The notes under the pieces are model-generated. The model searched no databases, had not been told where the DNA came from, and saw nothing but the letters and a program-made list of their open reading frames with translations. A DNA stretch of 64,000 bases from Notamacropus eugenii (taxonomy: Eukaryota > Chordata > Mammalia > Diprotodontia > Macropodidae). Below, piece after piece: positions 11,266 through 23,202 of the stretch (position 1 is its first letter; the number at the start of each line of letters is the position of its first letter). Location: contig NC_092875.1 of NCBI RefSeq assembly GCF_028372415.1, forward strand, positions 33,746,817 through 33,810,816. The letters run 5' to 3'. Both the position numbers and the translations under genes were made by a program.

Positions 11266-11740
11266 GCTGACACCCCCTGTTCTAAGAACCCCCCAGCCCT
11301 GACACCCCCTGTTCCGAGGCCCCTCCCAGCCCTGACACCCCTTGTTCCAAGGCCCCTCCCAGCCCTGACACCCCCTGTTCTAAGGCCCCTCCCAGCCCTG
11401 ACACCCCTTGTTCCAAGGCCCCTCCCAGCCCTGACATCCCCTGTTCTCAGGCCCCTCCCAGCTCTGACACCCCTTGTTCCAAGGCCCCTCCCAGCCCTGA
11501 CATCCCCTGTTCCAAGACCCCTCCCAGCCCTGACACCCCCTGTTCCAAGGCCCCTCCCAGCCCTGACATCCCCTGTTCCAAGGCCCCTCCCAGCTCTGAC
11601 ACCCCTTGTTCCGAGGCCCCTCCCAGCCCTGACATCCCCTGTTCTCAGGCCCCTCCCAGCTCTGGCACCCCTTGTTCTAAGTCCCCTCCCAGCCCTGACA
11701 TTCTCTGTCCTTAAAGGCTCTCCCAGCTTTGACATTCTAT
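11266..11740. repeat. 33-bp minisatellite, about 14 copies
   Basis: The unit runs CCCTGACACCCCYTGTTCC then RAGGCCCCTCCCAG and is repeated about 14 times with scattered substitutions and little length change. Because 33 is a multiple of three, the minus strand stays open as an 11-residue repeat (GVRAGRGLGT plus one residue). There is no sign that it is a gene: no start context, splice pattern or conserved flank. Confidence 0.9.
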
Positions 11741-11959
11741 TAAAGTGGAAATAACACCAGAACAAAGGATTTCTAAGATCAAAAAATAGCAATCGTGATG
11801 TTAGAACTCAAATGCCAAAAATGCCTGCTTGAAAAATGATCTTAATACTCCCACAAACACTTGCTAAGTACGTTTTTATGTGGGAGTTATAGAAATATTA
11901 GGTTAACCTGTTAGTTATGTTAAGACATGAGATTTCTTAAATTTTCTATTTCGTAAGCT

Positions 11960-12525
11960 CTTTGATGAAAAGGATAGAGCCCTGAGTCTGGAGTCAGGGA
12001 GATCTGAGTTCAGACATTTACTGTGTGATCCTAGGCAAGTCACCTAAACCTGAGCTTCTTCCTTTGTAAAGCAGAGGTGACCTCCTGGCCTCTATCTACC
12101 TTTATCTGCCTCAGTTTCCTCAACTGTAAAATGTAGATATTAACAGTACATACCTCCTAGGATTGTGATGAGATAATTATTTGTCATGGAATAATATTCG
12201 TTAAAATAAGTGCTTAGCGTGGCATCTGGCACATATTGTTGTCTGTTGGTCCTGTCCAACTCTCTGTGACCCCACTGAAGATTTTCTTGGCAAACATACT
12301 GGATTGGTTTGACATTTCCTTCTCCCACTGATTTTACAGATGAGGAAACTGTGGCAAACAGTATTAAGTGACTTGTCCAAGGCCACACAGTTTTTAAGTG
12401 TCTAGTGCTATATTTGAACTCAGGTCCTCCTGACTCCAAGCCTGGCACTCTATCCACTGTGCCACCTAGCTGCCCACCTGACATAGAGTAGGCACTATGG
12501 AAGTACTTATTTCCTTCCTTTCCTT
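11960..12525. repeat. SINE split by a reverse MAR1-type SINE
   Basis: A plus-strand SINE (11965-12231: 'gagtctggagtcagggagat', 'tctgcctcagtttcctcaac') continues at 12478-12525 ('gacatagagtaggcac'). Between them, 12232-12477 is a minus-strand MAR1-type SINE. It starts with the antisense RTE-like tail ('gattttcttggcaaacatac') and ends with the antisense tRNA head ('ctatccactgtgccacctag'). Confidence 0.7.
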
Positions 12526-12599
12526 TCAATACTCTTTGAACTTTGAATAATAGTGATAAGCTAATATGTACATAGGAATTTAAAGCTTGTGATACTGTT

Positions 12600-12775
12600 T
12601 GTGTATATTAGTATATGACCTTCAAGACAACTCTGTGAGGAAAGAGCTATTATACCTATTTTACAGCTGAGAATGGTTAAGTAACTTGACCTTTACTTGA
12701 TAGCTCCTTAATCTAACTTGGGAATCAAACTCAGGTCTCTCTAACTCCAAGTTTGTCCCTCTTTGTACTTCAGCC
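12600..12775 (-). repeat. MIR/CORE-SINE-like fragment
   Basis: Antisense SINE: 'acctattttacagctgagaa', 'gaatcaaactcaggtctctc', 'taactccaagtttg'. Confidence 0.5.
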
Positions 12776-13049
12776 AAGTCTACTGTCACATGAATTGGTA
12801 GATTATTAGTTTTATTTTTAATCTGATGCCACAGAACTTCTTTGGAGAATTAATAGTTACAAAGTATTTCATCCCCTAGTAATCACTGGAGCAAAATATT
12901 TCTAAGACCAAAAAATGGAGACTCTGTAGAACAGAGGAGAAAAGTAGCATCGGTTCTGGAGTCAGCAAGTCAAGCCATCACCCGTCACAGTTTGTGATGT
13001 CATTGGTCCAATGAAGGACCAACCACAAGATCTGCTCATGTATTCAAAG

Positions 13050-13345
13050 GTAACCTGGTGTAATGACGAAGAGTACTAGACCTGGACCTACCACCCAGGG
13101 TGACTGTGAGGATAAAATGAATATTGGTACAGGGCTTTGCAAACCACAAAGCAACATATAAATGAGAGCTATTTGGTTGTTTTTATATAAATGCTCAAGT
13201 CACCTACATAGCAGCTATATGATCATGTGTAAGTTACTCCCCTTCTCACAATTTCAATTTCTTCATCTGTAAATTGAGGCTAAAAATAATTGTCCTCTTT
13301 GTTATGAGATGATGCTACGCAAGTGCTATGTATGAGTATGAGGGT
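13050..13345 (+). repeat. Degenerate SINE fragments
   Basis: 13050-13180 has 'gtgactgtgaggataaaatg' and 'aaccacaaagcaacatataa'. 13195-13345 has 'tttcttcatctgtaaattga'. Confidence 0.4.
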
Positions 13346-13359
13346 TCTTTTTTTCAATT

Positions 13360-13540
13360 TTTATTTTAGATAGAACCTGTGGTTTCATTGGTATAAGGAA
13401 CTCCTAGGAAATTCTGTCTCCCAGTGCAGGTCTAGGTGAAGCAACTTGCCTAGAGTCTCCCAGTCAGTATGTGTCCAAAGCAGGACCAAAGCCAAGTCTT
13501 CCTGGGCTCTCTAGCCATCATGCCACACCCTCTTAATGTT
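13360..13540 (-). repeat. SINE with 'CCARTGCAG' body
   Basis: Reverse-oriented repeat: 'aaggaactcctaggaaattc', 'cccagtgcaggtctagg', 'gcaacttgcctagagtctc', 'agccatcatgccacac'. Copies at 34680-34830 and 61580-61745 (minus) and 48298-48505 (plus) share the body. Confidence 0.5.
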
Positions 13541-14034
13541 TATATGTTTTATATTTAACTTAATATTTAAATATATGTTATACATTTATAGTCAAAATGA
13601 AGAAGTTTGACTGGATAATCCCTAAAGACCCTTCCTTCTAGTTAAAAACATTGTTTCTCATTTATTCTAAGGTTCCTTCCAGTTCTGATTGCAGATAACG
13701 ACATTTTTCTTACATTATGTCCTACCCTTTGGTCATTCAAGAGTTAACAAAAGGAGATTTACTTAGCCATAGCAGAAGAATATTCAACAAGGATGTGGCT
13801 TGAGGAATCCCTGAGCTGACCTTGTATGAGCTGACCATCATGCTCTGCCAGCCAAGCAACAGGGAATCCTGGTCCTCTCGGCTGTTTTGGACTCTACTGA
13901 CCAGGAAATGATGTTTAAAAGCCTAATAAGCCTTTAAGCTGTCTTAGCCAAACAAATCTCAAGGACAATTTCAGTATCTAAAACTATCCCAACTTGTATG
14001 AGAGCAGAATTTAGGATTTTCCCATGAGTTAATG

Positions 14035-14250
14035 CTCCCACCACAGGGAAACTGAGGACCAGAGAGGGGAAATTGCTTGCGCGTTGTCACAAAGAGTGAG
14101 TACTTGAATCCAAGCCCTCTGTCTTCTCTCCCAATGTTCTCTCTACTAAAAAGATGTAGTTGTTAAATATGAGAACTAGAAGGAACTATCATTGTACAGA
14201 AGAAGAAACTGAGACCTAAAGACTTTCCCAAGGTCACACAGGTGAACTCA
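14035..14250 (-). repeat. MIR-like fragments
   Basis: Two antisense scraps: 'cagggaaactgaggaccaga' at about 14045, and 'gaagaaactgagacctaaag' with 'cccaaggtcacacagg' at 14200-14243. Confidence 0.4.
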
Positions 14251-15354
14251 ACGAGCGCATTATTAGTATAATAGTATTATTTGTTTATATGTATATCATA
14301 AAAGTATTATTAGCTTATAAGGTAAAACTTAGATGTGAAACTTCACCTCTTCCAGGAATTACATCGGGATGACATGGACAGGAATATGTTATTTCCCATT
14401 AGTTGGACTCCTCTTAAATTAGATGAACTCCTCTTAAGAAACCTAACAACTCCATTATATTAAAAAATGAAAGGTTCCTCTTCTTTTGCTTGAACTGTAT
14501 CTTCAGAGTGTTACAAAGTACTCTGTAAACCTTAAGGTGCTGTATAAATGCATGTTCATACTACGATTTTCTTCCTTAATGTTGTGGGGGCCATGTTCTC
14601 CCTGGAAATACATCCTCCATGAGCCTGTGTGTGCAGCATTGTAGGTGATGATGATATTTCAGTGCTGACTCTGACAAGATGGAAGCATTTACAGTATTCC
14701 TGGAAAGTTAACTGGATGCTAAGTCTTGTGAGGGAGTCAGGATGCAAGAAAATCCAAGCAAGTAGATCAGAAGAGACAAGAGATAAAAATGGTTTTGGAG
14801 CCAGGAAGTTGCCCACCTCCCCTCCCCCAACTGGGTTTAGCTCCTGCCATGACTAACAGAAGGCTTTCCCTCAGCCACCCTGGAAAGCAACAACTGTAGA
14901 CAGCATCCCAACCCCCTAGCCACAGTTCCTATTCTGAGGAGCCATGGTGCCAGAGATTCATGTTTCAGGAATGCATTACTGAGATGCCATGTTTTTCTGC
15001 TTCCCAGGCTCCTAGGTTTGATCACTGGATAAGTCCCTCACACCCCTTTCCCTCCCTCATGTAGCTGTAGCATGCTGATAGAGAGCAATGCAGAGAGCAC
15101 TGGAAAAGTAGACTTCATATCTGCATTTCATGATCAACCAGCTTACGCTTTCCACAAAAGTCCTATTGTACAGCCTTGTAGTGGCAGCTGGGACCTCAAA
15201 GCTAGGCCAGCAGACCACAGACTGTCAAAGTCTGCCAGATTGAGGCTTCTAGTAAGGATACATGGCTTGGGACACTCCTTCCCCTTTAAGGGAGATTGAT
15301 CAGGAGTGCAGCTTGAACCTAAAAATGATTTTTCCTAGAATAGCTATATTTAAG

Positions 15355-15412
15355 AGGTAGTTGTGTGACCCTGGGCAAGTCACTTAATCCCAATTGCCTC
15401 AAAAAAAAAAAA
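15355..15412 (+). repeat. 5'-truncated SINE with A-tail
   Basis: 'gtgtgaccctgggcaagtca' and 'cttaatcccaattgcctc' run directly into an A12 tail, so only the 3' end of the SINE inserted. Confidence 0.7.
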
Positions 15413-15736
15413 CACCACAACAATACTTAAAGAGTGCAGATAGCTATAATTCTAGTGTGTTGCCTCCTCTCTCTGAGGAGCACAGGGTGGCAGCCAGCCT
15501 CTGGCCCCAACTTCCTGCTTCGCTTTCTGGGAAGAATCAAAGGCTCCCTTGGAGAAGGGTAAGGGGAGAAGAGACTGGAGGTATTGGACCTCACCTCCAT
15601 GCAAGCTACATATAGACAGACCCATGTGGACACATATAACTTACATGGGCAAAACAAAACCATGGCATACCATATAAATATGTGTATCTGATATTTTATC
15701 AACATATGTGTATATGGTTATCACATGCATACATAT

Positions 15737-15762
15737 ATACATGTACATATATGTACATGTAT
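15737..15762. repeat. 26-bp palindrome in TA/CA-rich DNA
   Basis: A perfect 26-bp palindrome centred on CATATATG (outer bases ATACATGTA...). It lies within a simple TACA-rich stretch at 15690-15770. Confidence 0.8.
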
Positions 15763-15769
15763 CTGTGTG

Positions 15770-16035
15770 TTGCTGTCTCCTCTTTTGGAATGTATGTTCT
15801 TTAAGAGTAAAGACTTTCCTTCTTTTGTGTTTGTATCCTCAGCACCTCTGGGCCATCAACAGTCAGTCATCCTGACCTGTATCTTGCCACTGGACTCCAA
15901 TGACACTGGAGGAGAAAGTGAGGCTGATGACTTTGCACAGCTCTGCCTCACTTAAATACAATTCACTTGAATCGCCCCTGGCGATGTCATTGGTCTTCTT
16001 TGAGAAAGAAGGACCAAAACAACAATAGTAACTCC
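15770..16035 (+). repeat. L2 end plus LINE-tail repeat
   Basis: 15770-15850 is an L2-like 3' end ('gtttgtatcctcagcacc'). 15860-16035 carries the tail shared with 39725-39890 and, reversed, 57926-58230: 'gatgtcattggtcttctttg' followed by 'agaaagaagg'. Confidence 0.5.
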
Positions 16036-16165
16036 ATTTGCCTTTGTTTTCTCATTTGTAAAATGAGCTGGACAAAGAAATGGCAGACCACTCCCATATT
16101 TTTGCCAAGAAAACCTCAAATGGGTCACAAAAAGTTGGACATGAGTGAAAAACAACTGAACTGAA
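16033..16165 (+). repeat. MAR1-type SINE, 3' half
   Basis: 'ttttctcatttgtaaaatga', then the RTE/BovB-like tail 'tttttgccaagaaaacctc', 'aaatgggtcacaaaaagttg' and 'gacatgagtgaaaaac'. Confidence 0.65.
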
Positions 16166-16244
16166 TGTTATATTGTATTTTTATTTTGTTAAATATTTCA
16201 AAATTACATTTTAATCTGGTTCAGAGAACTGGGGAATGTTGTGG

Positions 16245-16675
16245 ACCTTTGGGCAGCTAGGGTAGTTTATAATACATCAGACTTTGAAGTTGGAAAGACC
16301 TGGATTCAAGTCTACCTCAAATACTTAATAACTATGTTACCCTTCACGAGTCATTTAACCTCACTGGGTCTCAGTTTCTTCATCTGTAAGATGAGAGTGA
16401 TGGAATAAATAGCCCCTGAGATCCCTTCCAACTTTAAACCCCATGAAACATTAATACCATAATGAAATTAGAAAATTAAAAAGCAGAATATTCTGTTTGA
16501 AATAGTAATTCAAATACTGCTACAAATTCAAATACTAATATTAATACTATCTTAATATTTCAAATACTATTTCAAAATTTCTGTTTTGAAACTTTTTGCA
16601 GAACTTTTTGGGGGCAGGCCTTTTTTATCTTTGTATCCCCAGAGCCCAGCACATAGTTAGCATTTATTACATTCT
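16245..16675 (+). repeat. SINE followed by L2 end
   Basis: 16245-16450 is a plus SINE ('gggcagctagggtag', 'gtctcagtttcttcatctg', 'gagatcccttccaactttaa'). 16600-16675 is an L2 end ('tttgtatccccagagccc'). The AT-rich 16450-16600 between them shows nothing recognisable. Confidence 0.55.
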
Positions 16676-16689
16676 GATTTCCTTAACTC

Positions 16690-17130
16690 TTTTTGCAAAG
16701 AATTAAAAATTGGGGGAATGGCTGAGCAAATTGTGGTATATGAATGTGATGGAATACCATTGTGCCATAAGAAATGAGGAGCAGAATGGTTTTGGAAAAA
16801 CCTGGAAAGACTTACATGAACTAGTGCAAAGTGATGCGAGCAGAACCAGGAGAACATTGTACGCAGTAACAGCAACATTGTAACGAGGAACAACTATGAA
16901 AGATTCAGCTGCTCGGACCAAGACAATTCCAAAGTGCTCATGATGAAAAATGTCATCCACTTCTAGAAAGACAACTGGTTAACTCCAAGGGCAGACTGAA
17001 GCATCCTTTTTTCATTTAATTTTTCTTGCTTTTAAAAAATTTTTTTGCAACATGACTAATAAGGAAATAGGTTTTGCATGAAAAGAAAATTCTTGTTGGA
17101 TTCAATTGACTGACACACTCAGAGAAAATT
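16690..17130 (+). mobile_element. L1 3' end fragment
   Basis: Marsupial L1 3' end: 'aatggctgagcaaattgtgg', 'gtgatggaataccattgtgc', 'acctggaaagacttacatga', 'gcagaaccaggagaacattg', 'catgatgaaaaatgtcatcc'. 5'-truncated, no open frame. Confidence 0.75.
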
Positions 17131-17189
17131 TTGGGGTAAGCAGAGAAGAGTGGTGATTACTTTGGATGGTAAGAGACATAGGGATAGGA

Positions 17190-17525
17190 AACAAACTTTT
17201 TTTGAAATTTATTAATTTATTTATTTTCAGTTTTCAACATTTGCTTCCATAAGTTTTAAATTTTCTCTCCCTCCTCAAGATGGCATGTAATCTTATATAG
17301 ACTCCACACATACATTCCTACTGAATACATTTACACACCAGTCATGTGGCGTTGAAGAATTATAATGAATGGGAGAGACCGTGAGAAAAACAAAACAAAA
17401 CACAATGAAATATAACAAAAAAGAAAATAGTCTGCTTCACTCTGCGTTCTGACTCCATAGTTCTTTCTCTGGATGTGGATGGCATTTTGCAGCATGAGTC
17501 CTTTGGAAATGAAACATTATTAAGC
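17190..17525 (-). mobile_element. L1 3' end fragment
   Basis: The reverse of the same L1 end: 'tttattttcagttttcaac' near the tail, 'gatggcatgtaatcttatat', and 'ttctttctctggatgtggat' at the far end. It lies tail to tail with the preceding plus-strand fragment. Confidence 0.75.
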
Positions 17526-17935
17526 ACATATTATACATGAGGCACTGTGCTAAGCACTTTGCAAATGTTATCTCGTTTGATCTTCACAACCTTGGGAGGT
17601 GTGATTATTATATCCATTTTGCGGTTGATTAAACTGAGATAAAGGTTAAGTGACTTGTTTACAATTTTTGTTCCTGTAGTTTAGTCATTTTTTTCAGTCA
17701 TGTTCAACTTTTTGTGACGCGGTTTGGGGTATTCTTGGTAGAGATACTGGAATGGTTTACCATTCCCTTCTCCAGTTCATTTTTACAGATGAGGAACTGA
17801 GACAAACAGGATTAAGTGACTTGTTCAGGGACATACAGCTAGTAAGTATCTGAGGTTGGATTTGAACTTGGATCTTCCTAGGTCCAGGCCCAACATTCTA
17901 TCCATTATGCCACCTACTTGCCCTCTAAGGGATTC
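17525..17935 (-). repeat. Two antisense SINEs, one MAR1-type
   Basis: 17525-17675: 'ggcactgtgctaagcacttt', 'gttgattaaactgagataaa'. 17680-17925 is MAR1-type: 'ggagatactggaatgg'-like tail wording, 'acagatgaggaactgagac', 'aacttggatcttcctagg', 'tctatccattatgccacct'. Confidence 0.6.
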
Positions 17936-18384
17936 CAAAATTAAAGAGGAGGGAAAGCTTTCTAGGCTTAGAGAAAGAAAGAGGTCATGAAGGTTAGAGA
18001 ATGCAGTGGACCAAGAAGTGAAGTTAAGTGAGTAAATTCAATCATCTAGATGGAAAAATATGAGGAGGGGAGAACTACTAAATAAGTTTAGAAAGCTAGG
18101 CAGGATGAGCTGTAGATGATCTTGAATACCAGGCAGAAGAAACCGAACTTGAGTCTTTGCAACAGGAAGCTGCCATAGATTTGGGAGCAGAGGTATTGTC
18201 GTATGACCAGCTTGCTACACTAAAGAAACGTTTGCTGGGATCTGTTGTTCCCCAGAGAGCTGAGATGGCCAGGGAACAGACAAAGCCCTCCAGTTCCACC
18301 CCAAAGGGTGATAGGTATAAAGCTTCAAGCTTGGCAAAACCATACAGTTCCCTTTCCCACTTCTACCTGCAGAGCAAAGACAAT
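17936..18384. other. Interspersed-repeat-like region, no gene
   Basis: Wording such as 'gatgatcttgaataccaggc' and 'agctgccatagatttgggag' resembles the unclassified repeat at 57175-57695. A short open frame at 18157-18390 has no recognisable domain and I do not call it a gene. Confidence 0.35.
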
Positions 18385-18540
18385 CTCTAGGAATGTATAT
18401 GTAGAACCTATATAAAATTATATGCCATCTCAGGGAAGGAGTGGGGAAGGAGGGGGAGGGAGGAGAAAAAAAATCTAAGATATATGGAAGTGATTGTAGA
18501 ACACTGAAAACAAATAAAATAATTTAATTTAAAAAAAAAA
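18385..18540 (+). mobile_element. L1 3' terminal fragment
   Basis: 'atatgccatctcagggaagg', a G/A-rich stretch, then 'aacactgaaaacaaataaaa' and an A-tail. This is the standard ending of the L1s seen elsewhere in the window. Confidence 0.6.
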
Positions 18541-18649
18541 AGACAATCTCACCTGCCTAGCACAGTGCCAGGCACAAGCAAAAATGCTTGTGGATAGATT
18601 GACCATCAGCCCTCCAAAGCCAAGCTTCAGAATTAGAATTCTATAGTCT

Positions 18650-18954
18650 ATGAATAAATGAATGAGGCTTTTATCAATCACTTCTTATGTGCTAAGCACT
18701 GAAAATACAAATATAAAAGTCAGACACCCCTGCTGTTGGGGCTCTCACCTTCAAGTGAGGAACATGGCACATAAGGAAGGCTACAGCTGAGAGTCAGATG
18801 GAAAAGTTCCATGGTCCTTTGGGCACAGCAGCAAAGCAGATGGTGATGCCTCTTCTTTAATGTCATCTCTACTGATAAAATCATGCCCGTTTCTCATGTT
18901 GAATTATTTAACCAAAGTGCCAAGGGCATTGGTGGCAACAACTTTTCCATGGTT
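18650..18954 (+). repeat. Unclassified interspersed repeat
   Basis: Shares 'atgtgctaagcactgaaaa', 'agcaaagcagatggtgatg', 'ctttaatgtcatctctac' and 'atcatgcccgtttct' with 50660-51000 and, in part, with 52440-52640. The family is not recognised; a long LTR-like or MER-like element is possible. Confidence 0.45.
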
Positions 18955-21675
18955 TTTTTTAATATAATTTATTTATTTTCAGTTTTCAACATTCACTTCC
19001 ACAAGATTTTGAATTCCAAATTTTCTCCCCATCTCTCACCTCAACAATCTTAAGGATGGCATGCACCCCAATTGCCCCTTTCACAATCTCCCCTCCCTTC
19101 TATCACCTCTCCTTTTCCCATTCCCCTCCCCTCTGTTTTCCTGTAGGGCAATAGATATCTTTACCCCATTGCCTGTACAACTTATTTCCCAGTTGCATGC
19201 AAAAACAATTTTTAACATTCATTTTTAAAGCTTTGAGTTCCACATTCTCTCCCTTCCTCCCTCTCCACCCACTCTCATTGAAAAAGCAAGCAATTCAATA
19301 TTACATGTGTAATCAAGCAAAACACTTCCATAACAGTCATGTTGTGAAAGACTAATCACATTTTCCTCTATTCTGTCCTGCCCTCCATTTATTCCATTCT
19401 CCCCTTTGACCTGTCCCCCCACAACAGTGTTTGTTTCTGATTACCCCTTCCCCCAATCTGCCATCCCTTCTATTATTCTCCCTCTCCTATCCCCTTCCCT
19501 TTTGCCTTCCTGCAGGAAAAAATAAATTTCCATACCTAATTGAATGTGTGTTATTCCTTTCTTAAGCCAAATCTGATGAGACTAAGGCAAACATTCCCTC
19601 TCACCTTCCCCCTCTTCTCCTCCATTGTAAAAGCTCTTGCCTCTTTTATGTGAAATGATTTACTGCGTTCTCCCTTTCTCTTCCTCCTAGTACATTTCTC
19701 TCAACACTTAATTTTATTTTTTAGACCTCCCTTCATGTTCAGCTCACTCTGTGCCCTCTGCCTATACACATACACACACATATGTAAACAGTTCAACTTT
19801 AACGAGTCCCATATGACTTCTCTTTCTTGTTTACCTTTTTGTGTTTTTCTTGATTCTTATATTTGAAAGTCAAATTTTCTATTAAGCTCTAGTCTTTTCA
19901 ACAAGAATGCTTGGAGGTCCTCTATTTCATTGAAATTTCATTTTTTTCCTTGAAATATTATACTCACTTTTGCCAGGTAGGTGACTTATGCTTTTAATCC
20001 TACCTTCTTTGACCTTTGGACTATCACATTCTAAGGCCTCCAATCCTTTATAAATTCTGTGTTATCTGATTGCATTTCTACAATACTTGAATTGTTTCTT
20101 TTTGGTTGCTTGTAATATTTTCTCCTTGACTTGAGAACTCTGGAATTCGGTTACAATATTCCTAGGAGTTTTCCTTTTGGGATCTCCTTTAGGAGATGAT
20201 TGGTAGATTATTTCAATTTCTATTTTACCCTCTGGTTCTAGAATATCAGGGTAGCTTTCCTTGATAATTTCATGGAAGATAATGTCTAGGCTCTTTTTTT
20301 GATCATGGTTTTCAGGTAGACCAATAATTTTTAAATAATCTCTTCTGGATCTATTTTCCAGGTCAGTTGTTTTTCTAATGAGATATTTCACATTGTCTTC
20401 TATTTTTTCATTCTTTTGTTTTTGTTTTGTAATTTCTTGATTTCTCATAAAATCATTAGCTTCCATTTTCTCCATTCTAATTTTTAAGGAATTATTTTCT
20501 TCAGTGAGTTTTTGGATCTCCTCTTCCATTTAACCAATTCTGTTTTTTAAGGCATTCTTCTCCTCATTGGCTTTTTGGATCTCTTTGCCACTTGGGTTAG
20601 TCTATTTTTAAGGATATTATTTCCTTCACCATTTTTATGAGTCTCTTTTAGCAAACTGTTGACTTCTTTTTCATGATTTTCTTGCATCACTCTCATTTCT
20701 CTTCCTAATTTTTCCTTTACTTATCTTGCTTGATTTTCAAAATCCTTTTTGAGCTCTTCCATGGCTTGAGACCGTTGCATATTTTCCTTGGAGTCTTTGT
20801 ATGTAGGAGCCTTGACCTTGCTTTCTTCCTTCAGTTTTATGCTTTGATCTTTCTTGTCATAAGAAAGTACCTTTTCATCAAGAAAATATCCTATTGTCTT
20901 ATTTTTTTCCCATTTTTGGTCATTTTCTCAGACAGTTACTTGACTTTTGAGCTCTTTCTTAAGTGGAGGGGGTACTGCCCCAAGTTTCAGGTGTTTTATG
21001 CAGTTGTTTTCAGAGATATCTCTAAGGACCTATAAGTTCTCAATTCCTACAACATGGTATGATCAAAAGAGAGGTTTACTATTCTCCTGACATGCACTCT
21101 GGTCTGTAAGCAACCACAAGCACTCTTTTCTGCCCTGAATCTGTGAGTAGAATTCCCTCTCCACAACAGCTACCAGCTCTGCCACACCAGTGCTCTTCCT
21201 CACCCCAGAACTACCACCGAGGACTGTGACCCAAATCAGCAGCTTGATTCCCCCACTATCCATAAACTGACGTCTCCAGAAGCAGTGACTGCTGTAGCAG
21301 TGGCTGCCACCACTGTGACTGGGGCCAGACCACATTCCTCTCTCACCCAGGTGAGAGAATTTCCCACTTATCATTGAAACTGTCTTTGGCATTTGTGGGT
21401 TGAGAAGTCTGGAACTTCCACAGCCTCCAGTGGCACCCTGAGGCCTGCACCCACAGTCCTTTCTGTGCTTGTGCTGAACTGTGCTACTGTCTGAGCAATG
21501 GACCCTTCCTGTCAGCCTTTCAGATTGTTTTGGGCTGGAAATCTGTTTTGCTCAGTCATTTTGTGGCTTCTGCTGCTCTAGAATTTGTTTAGAGTCATTT
21601 TTTACAGATATTTTGAAGGATTTGGGGGGAAAGCTCAAGCAGGTCCCTGCTTCTACTCAGCCATCTTCAGGTATT
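18955..21675 (-). mobile_element. ORF1-only LINE (half-L1 type), old copy
   Basis: Read on the minus strand: a GC-rich leader (21675 to about 20935) beginning with AGATGGCTGAGTAGAAGC, a decayed ORF1 (about 20930-19860), then about 0.9 kb of purine-rich 3' region and an A-rich end at 18955-18965. ORF1 shows the coiled-coil words TEENNSLKIRMEKMEAND and the RRM-like RRDYLKIIGLPENHDQKKSL, as in the intact copy at 44971-46059. No reverse transcriptase follows ORF1. Several stops and frameshifts make it the oldest of the long copies. No clear target duplication was found. Confidence 0.8.
20062..20529 (-). pseudogene. L1-type ORF1 remnant
   Basis: A 155-residue open piece of ORF1p. It holds the end of the coiled coil (residues 1-60) and the RRM-like RNA-binding part (RRDYLKIIGLPE, then DIIFHEIIKESYPDILEPEGKI), stopping after KKKQFKYCRNAIR where the intact copy continues for about 80 residues. 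The sequence on both sides is still ORF1-derived but interrupted by stops. Confidence 0.8.
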
Positions 21676-22705
21676 TTCAATAGATATAATGGTGGGAGCA
21701 ATTGCCAGGATACATTTCCATGCATATTGCTTCCTAGGGTAATGGCAGAGGGAAATGAGCTGGAAACAATGCTACTCCTGCGGCTTTTGGGTCCTGGATT
21801 ATCCAGTGCTGCTTAAACTGTGGGTTGAAACCCCATATTCGGTCTTGTATGTGGGGGTTATGAAAAATTTGGCAACAGTAAAAGGCTTCTGAATGCACAA
21901 AATGACCAAAAAATTAATCCAAATCAAGTGGGTAATGAATTTGAGGTGTTTCTGGAAGCACTTGATTATGTTGCATCACACAACTTCACCATAGCCTTGG
22001 TTCCGGACACACAATATGTGCACTTTGCATTACACATGCCGTCACACTATGTAACACCTATGAATGCTGCAAGAAACACTTTGGTTCAGATTTGAGACTA
22101 TTGTATGTTATGAATTGCAGTGTTTTTACTATACATACAAAGTTTTCTGCTCTTACAGAAACATAATAGTTTAATTACGGAAAATAAAGATGTTTAATAT
22201 TTTCCTGTTGTCATTTCTCAGAATGTAAGTATCAAATTAGTATATCTTTGGATAGTATTGTTTCAGAATGTTTGATTTTAAAAATTGTCTCCTTTTATAG
22301 AAACATAAGTGTTTAATTGCAAGACAAAAGTCCTTTAATAATATTTCTCCTCTATCACTGCTATATGTGTATGTAAATGTGAACATCAATTTTTTAAATT
22401 AAGCATAGACAAATGTAATTTCACACACTAAAGCTAGTATTTATTTGAGAAATTATTAGCAATATTTATTTATATTTTGGGACAAAAACATTTTTTTGTT
22501 ATGGATAAGTGGCTAAGTTTAGACTGAAGTGGTAAAATACTAATGAAAATGTAGCAGAGTCTTTGCTACCAGGTTGTAGCACACCTAAACTGACAAGAAA
22601 AAGAAAATAGGTCTAATCATTTTTAGAATATGGATTTATTCCTAATAATATGATGCAGAAAGACATCTTTGCTTAATTTGTAATGAAATTTTTACTACAA
22701 AGGGC

Positions 22706-23202
22706 ATGAAAACAGTCAAATTAAAATGGCATCTTAATACCAAGCATGCAGCGTACTGCAATAAACCAAAAGAATATTTTGAACAACTTTTAAAATCTTC
22801 AAAAAAGCAAAACAAAGTTTTGAGAAAATTGTTACTGTCAACTAAAAGTATTTACTTGCATTTTATGAAACATCTTATTTGCATGCAAAAACTAAAAAGT
22901 ACTATGTGATAAGAGATCTCATGTTACTTGCTGCTATTAAAATGTCAGAAAAAGTTCATGAGAAAAAGTATGGGGATGAAATTAGTAAAATTCGTTTATC
23001 GAATGATACGGTTTCCAAAAGAATTTCTGAAATTAGTAATGACCTATTCCAGCAGCTTATTTCCAGGTTTAAGGGCAGTCCAAAGTTTGCAATTCAGTTA
23101 GATGAAATAACTGATGTTTCTAATATGGCACAGTTGTTATTTTATGTACGATACATTTATGAAGGAACATACATGAGGAATTATTGTTTTGTCACCCTTT
23201 AG
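22706..23202 (+). pseudogene. hAT transposase N-terminal remnant
   Basis: Two overlapping open pieces (22706-22909, 22879-23202) lie in different frames. They carry MKTVKLKWHLNTKHAAYCNK (end of the BED finger), PKEYFEQLLKSSKKQNKV, and then the catalytic-core start FKGSPKFAIQLDEITDVSN with FYVRYIYEG. In ZBED5-like relatives these lie in one frame, so this copy has a frameshift near 22890-22910. Confidence 0.8.

Noticed and set aside
11232-11792. A 186-codon frame of 11-residue repeats (minus strand)
   Set aside because: It is a minisatellite whose unit is a multiple of three; no start context, splice sites or homology.
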